Shown piece by piece: positions 12,546 to 13,580 of a stretch of DNA of 13,580 nucleotides. The translations under genes and the position numbers were made by a program. The stretch's first letter is position 1. Every line of letters starts with the position of its first letter. Origin of the DNA: an uncultured Rhodospirillales bacterium (lineage in GTDB: Bacteria > Pseudomonadota > Alphaproteobacteria > Acetobacterales > Acetobacteraceae); NCBI GenBank assembly GCA_903844785.1, contig CAIMVB010000156.1, positions 1-13,580 on the forward strand. The letters run 5' to 3'. The notes below the pieces were generated by a model. It worked only from the letters and a program-made list of their open reading frames with translations. It did not search any database and was not told the origin of the DNA.

Positions 12546-13580
12546 ACGCCAGCCTGGATTTGAACGAGGCTGAACGCGCGCGCATTTTGGCGAAAGCGGC
12601 AGCCTTTGCCCCGCCGCCTGCCACCTTGCCTGATGGGCGGCGGGAATTGGTTGGGTTGTCGCGTGAGGAACTGACTGCCGAAATGCTGGCCATGGGCGAA
12701 AAGCCCTTTCGCGCCAAGCAGCTTTGGCATTGGATTTATCACCAGGGTGAAGCTGATTTCTCCCGCATGAATACCATCGCCAAGCCCATGCAGGCGAAGC
12801 TTGCGGAACGCTTTGTGGTGGGCCGCCCGGAAGTTGCCACGCAGCAAGACAGCGCGGATAGCACGCGCAAATGGCTGTTTCGTTTTCGCGACAAGCAGCA
12901 GGTAGAAACGGTTTATATCCCCTCAGCCGATGAAGATCGCGGCGCGGTCTGCATTTCAACGCAAGTGGGCTGCACGCTTTCCTGCCGCTTCTGCCATACC
13001 GGCACGCAAGCGCTGGTGCGGAATCTGGGTGCGGCGGAAATCGTTGGTCAATTCATGGCGGCGCGCGATTCCTATGGCGAATGGCCAAGCCCCAAGGATG
13101 GCACGCCGCGGCATCTTTCCAACATTGTCGTCATGGGCATGGGAGAGCCGCTTTATAACTATGAGAATGTCGCCAAGGCGCTGAAGATTGTGATGGACCA
13201 TGAAGGCATTGGGCTTTCACGCCGGCGCATCACGCTTTCCACTTCCGGCGTTGTGCCCATGATGGATCGTTGCGGGGCGGAGCTTGGCGTGGGGCTTGCG
13301 GTATCGCTCCATGCTGTGACGGATGAATTGCGCGATGAGATTGTGCCGCTCAATCGCAAATACCCGATTGCGGAAGTGCTGGCCGCCTGCCGGCGCTATC
13401 CTGGTGCTTCCAATGCACGGCGCATCACCTTTGAATATGTCATGCTGCGCGGCGTGAATGATAGTGAGGCTGAGGCGCGCGAATTGGTGCGCTTGATCAG
13501 CGGCATGCCGGCGAAGGTGAATTTGATTCCCTTCAATCCCTGGCCAGGCAGCCCGTATAAAACCAGCACATCGGAAGCAA
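12542..13580 (+). CDS. rlmN: Dual-specificity 23S rRNA/tRNA adenine-C2 methyltransferase, 3' end cut by window
   Basis: Radical-SAM enzyme methylating C2 of A2503 in 23S rRNA and A37 in some tRNAs. 346 codons are visible and no stop occurs before the window end. It shows KPFRAKQLWHWIYHQG (54-69), the catalytic Glu122 in VETVYIP (121-127), CISTQVGC with Cys137 (the counterpart of E. coli Cys118), the [4Fe-4S] triad Cys 144, 148, 151 (CTLSCRFC), VVMGMGEPLYNYENV, the RRITLSTSGVVP strand, LAVSLHA and INLIPFNP-like NLIPFNPWPGSPY near the edge. The second methyl-carrying cysteine (E. coli Cys355) would lie beyond the window. ATG 12542 overlaps the IalB-like stop, so the two are coupled. The N-terminal 30 residues before the first conserved block are longer than in E. 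coli. Confidence 0.95.
   Translation, partial: MNASLDLNEAERARILAKAAAFAPPPATLPDGRRELVGLSREELTAEMLAMGEKPFRAKQLWHWIYHQGEADFSRMNTIAKPMQAKLAERFVVGRPEVATQQDSADSTRKWLFRFRDKQQVETVYIPSADEDRGAVCISTQVGCTLSCRFCHTGTQALVRNLGAAEIVGQFMAARDSYGEWPSPKDGTPRHLSNIVVMGMGEPLYNYENVAKALKIVMDHEGIGLSRRRITLSTSGVVPMMDRCGAELGVGLAVSLHAVTDELRDEIVPLNRKYPIAEVLAACRRYPGASNARRITFEYVMLRGVNDSEAEARELVRLISGMPAKVNLIPFNPWPGSPYKTSTSEA

Noticed and set aside
11922..12959. Minus-strand open frame opposite the IalB-like gene and rlmN
   Set aside because: Shadow frame over two recognisable genes; composition is not protein-like.
1..13580. Mobile element, CRISPR array, tRNA or defence system
   Set aside because: No transposase, integrase, spaced direct repeats, tRNA-like fold or known defence domain was found on either strand.

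Overview
This is a GC-rich, gene-dense bacterial chromosome segment. The gene set suggests an alphaproteobacterium, most likely of the Rhodospirillales/Acetobacteraceae type. The pointers are ffs-dnaX-ybaB linkage, a DUF2244 protein, an IalB-family protein translationally coupled to rlmN, and a YPYP-type SAM methyltransferase. The taxonomic call is inference from family resemblance, not from a database search. No tRNA, rRNA, CRISPR array, insertion sequence or phage gene is visible.

Layout. (1) 1-2422, minus strand: a DNA/RNA-metabolism block read as SRP 4.5S-type RNA (ffs), dnaX (DNA polymerase III tau/gamma) and ybaB/ebfC (nucleoid-associated protein). recR would be the expected next gene beyond the left edge. 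(2) 2474-3684, plus strand: nudC (NADH/NAD-capped RNA pyrophosphatase) overlapping a small predicted lipoprotein gene. (3) 3688-4197, minus strand: a DUF2244 membrane protein, convergent with the lipoprotein gene and divergent from nth. (4) 4235-4936, plus strand: nth (endonuclease III). (5) 4941-10697, plus strand: the accessory-looking part. A perfect 14-bp palindrome lies in front of a MarR regulator, which overlaps an EmrA-type membrane fusion protein gene, which overlaps an EmrB-type 14-TM MFS pump gene. After 59 bases come a crotonase, a 2,4-dienoyl-CoA-reductase-like SDR and a second crotonase, tightly packed. (6) 10684-11925, minus strand: a class I SAM methyltransferase with an extra C-terminal domain, overlapping the second crotonase tail to tail. 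(7) 12015 to the right edge, plus strand: an IalB-like secreted protein overlapping rlmN, which is cut by the window end.

Working together. Most of the window is housekeeping. The stretch 4941-10697 is the most interesting: regulator, two-component drug or fatty-acid efflux pump and three CoA-ester enzymes all face one way with overlaps or short gaps. The arrangement resembles FarR/FarAB- or EmrRAB-type efflux joined to a CoA-thioester catabolic cassette. All three enzymes lack textbook catalytic residues of their superfamilies (both Glu positions in each crotonase; Asn and Tyr of the dienoyl-CoA reductase), so the actual chemistry is open. No stretch over 300 bases is without a gene.
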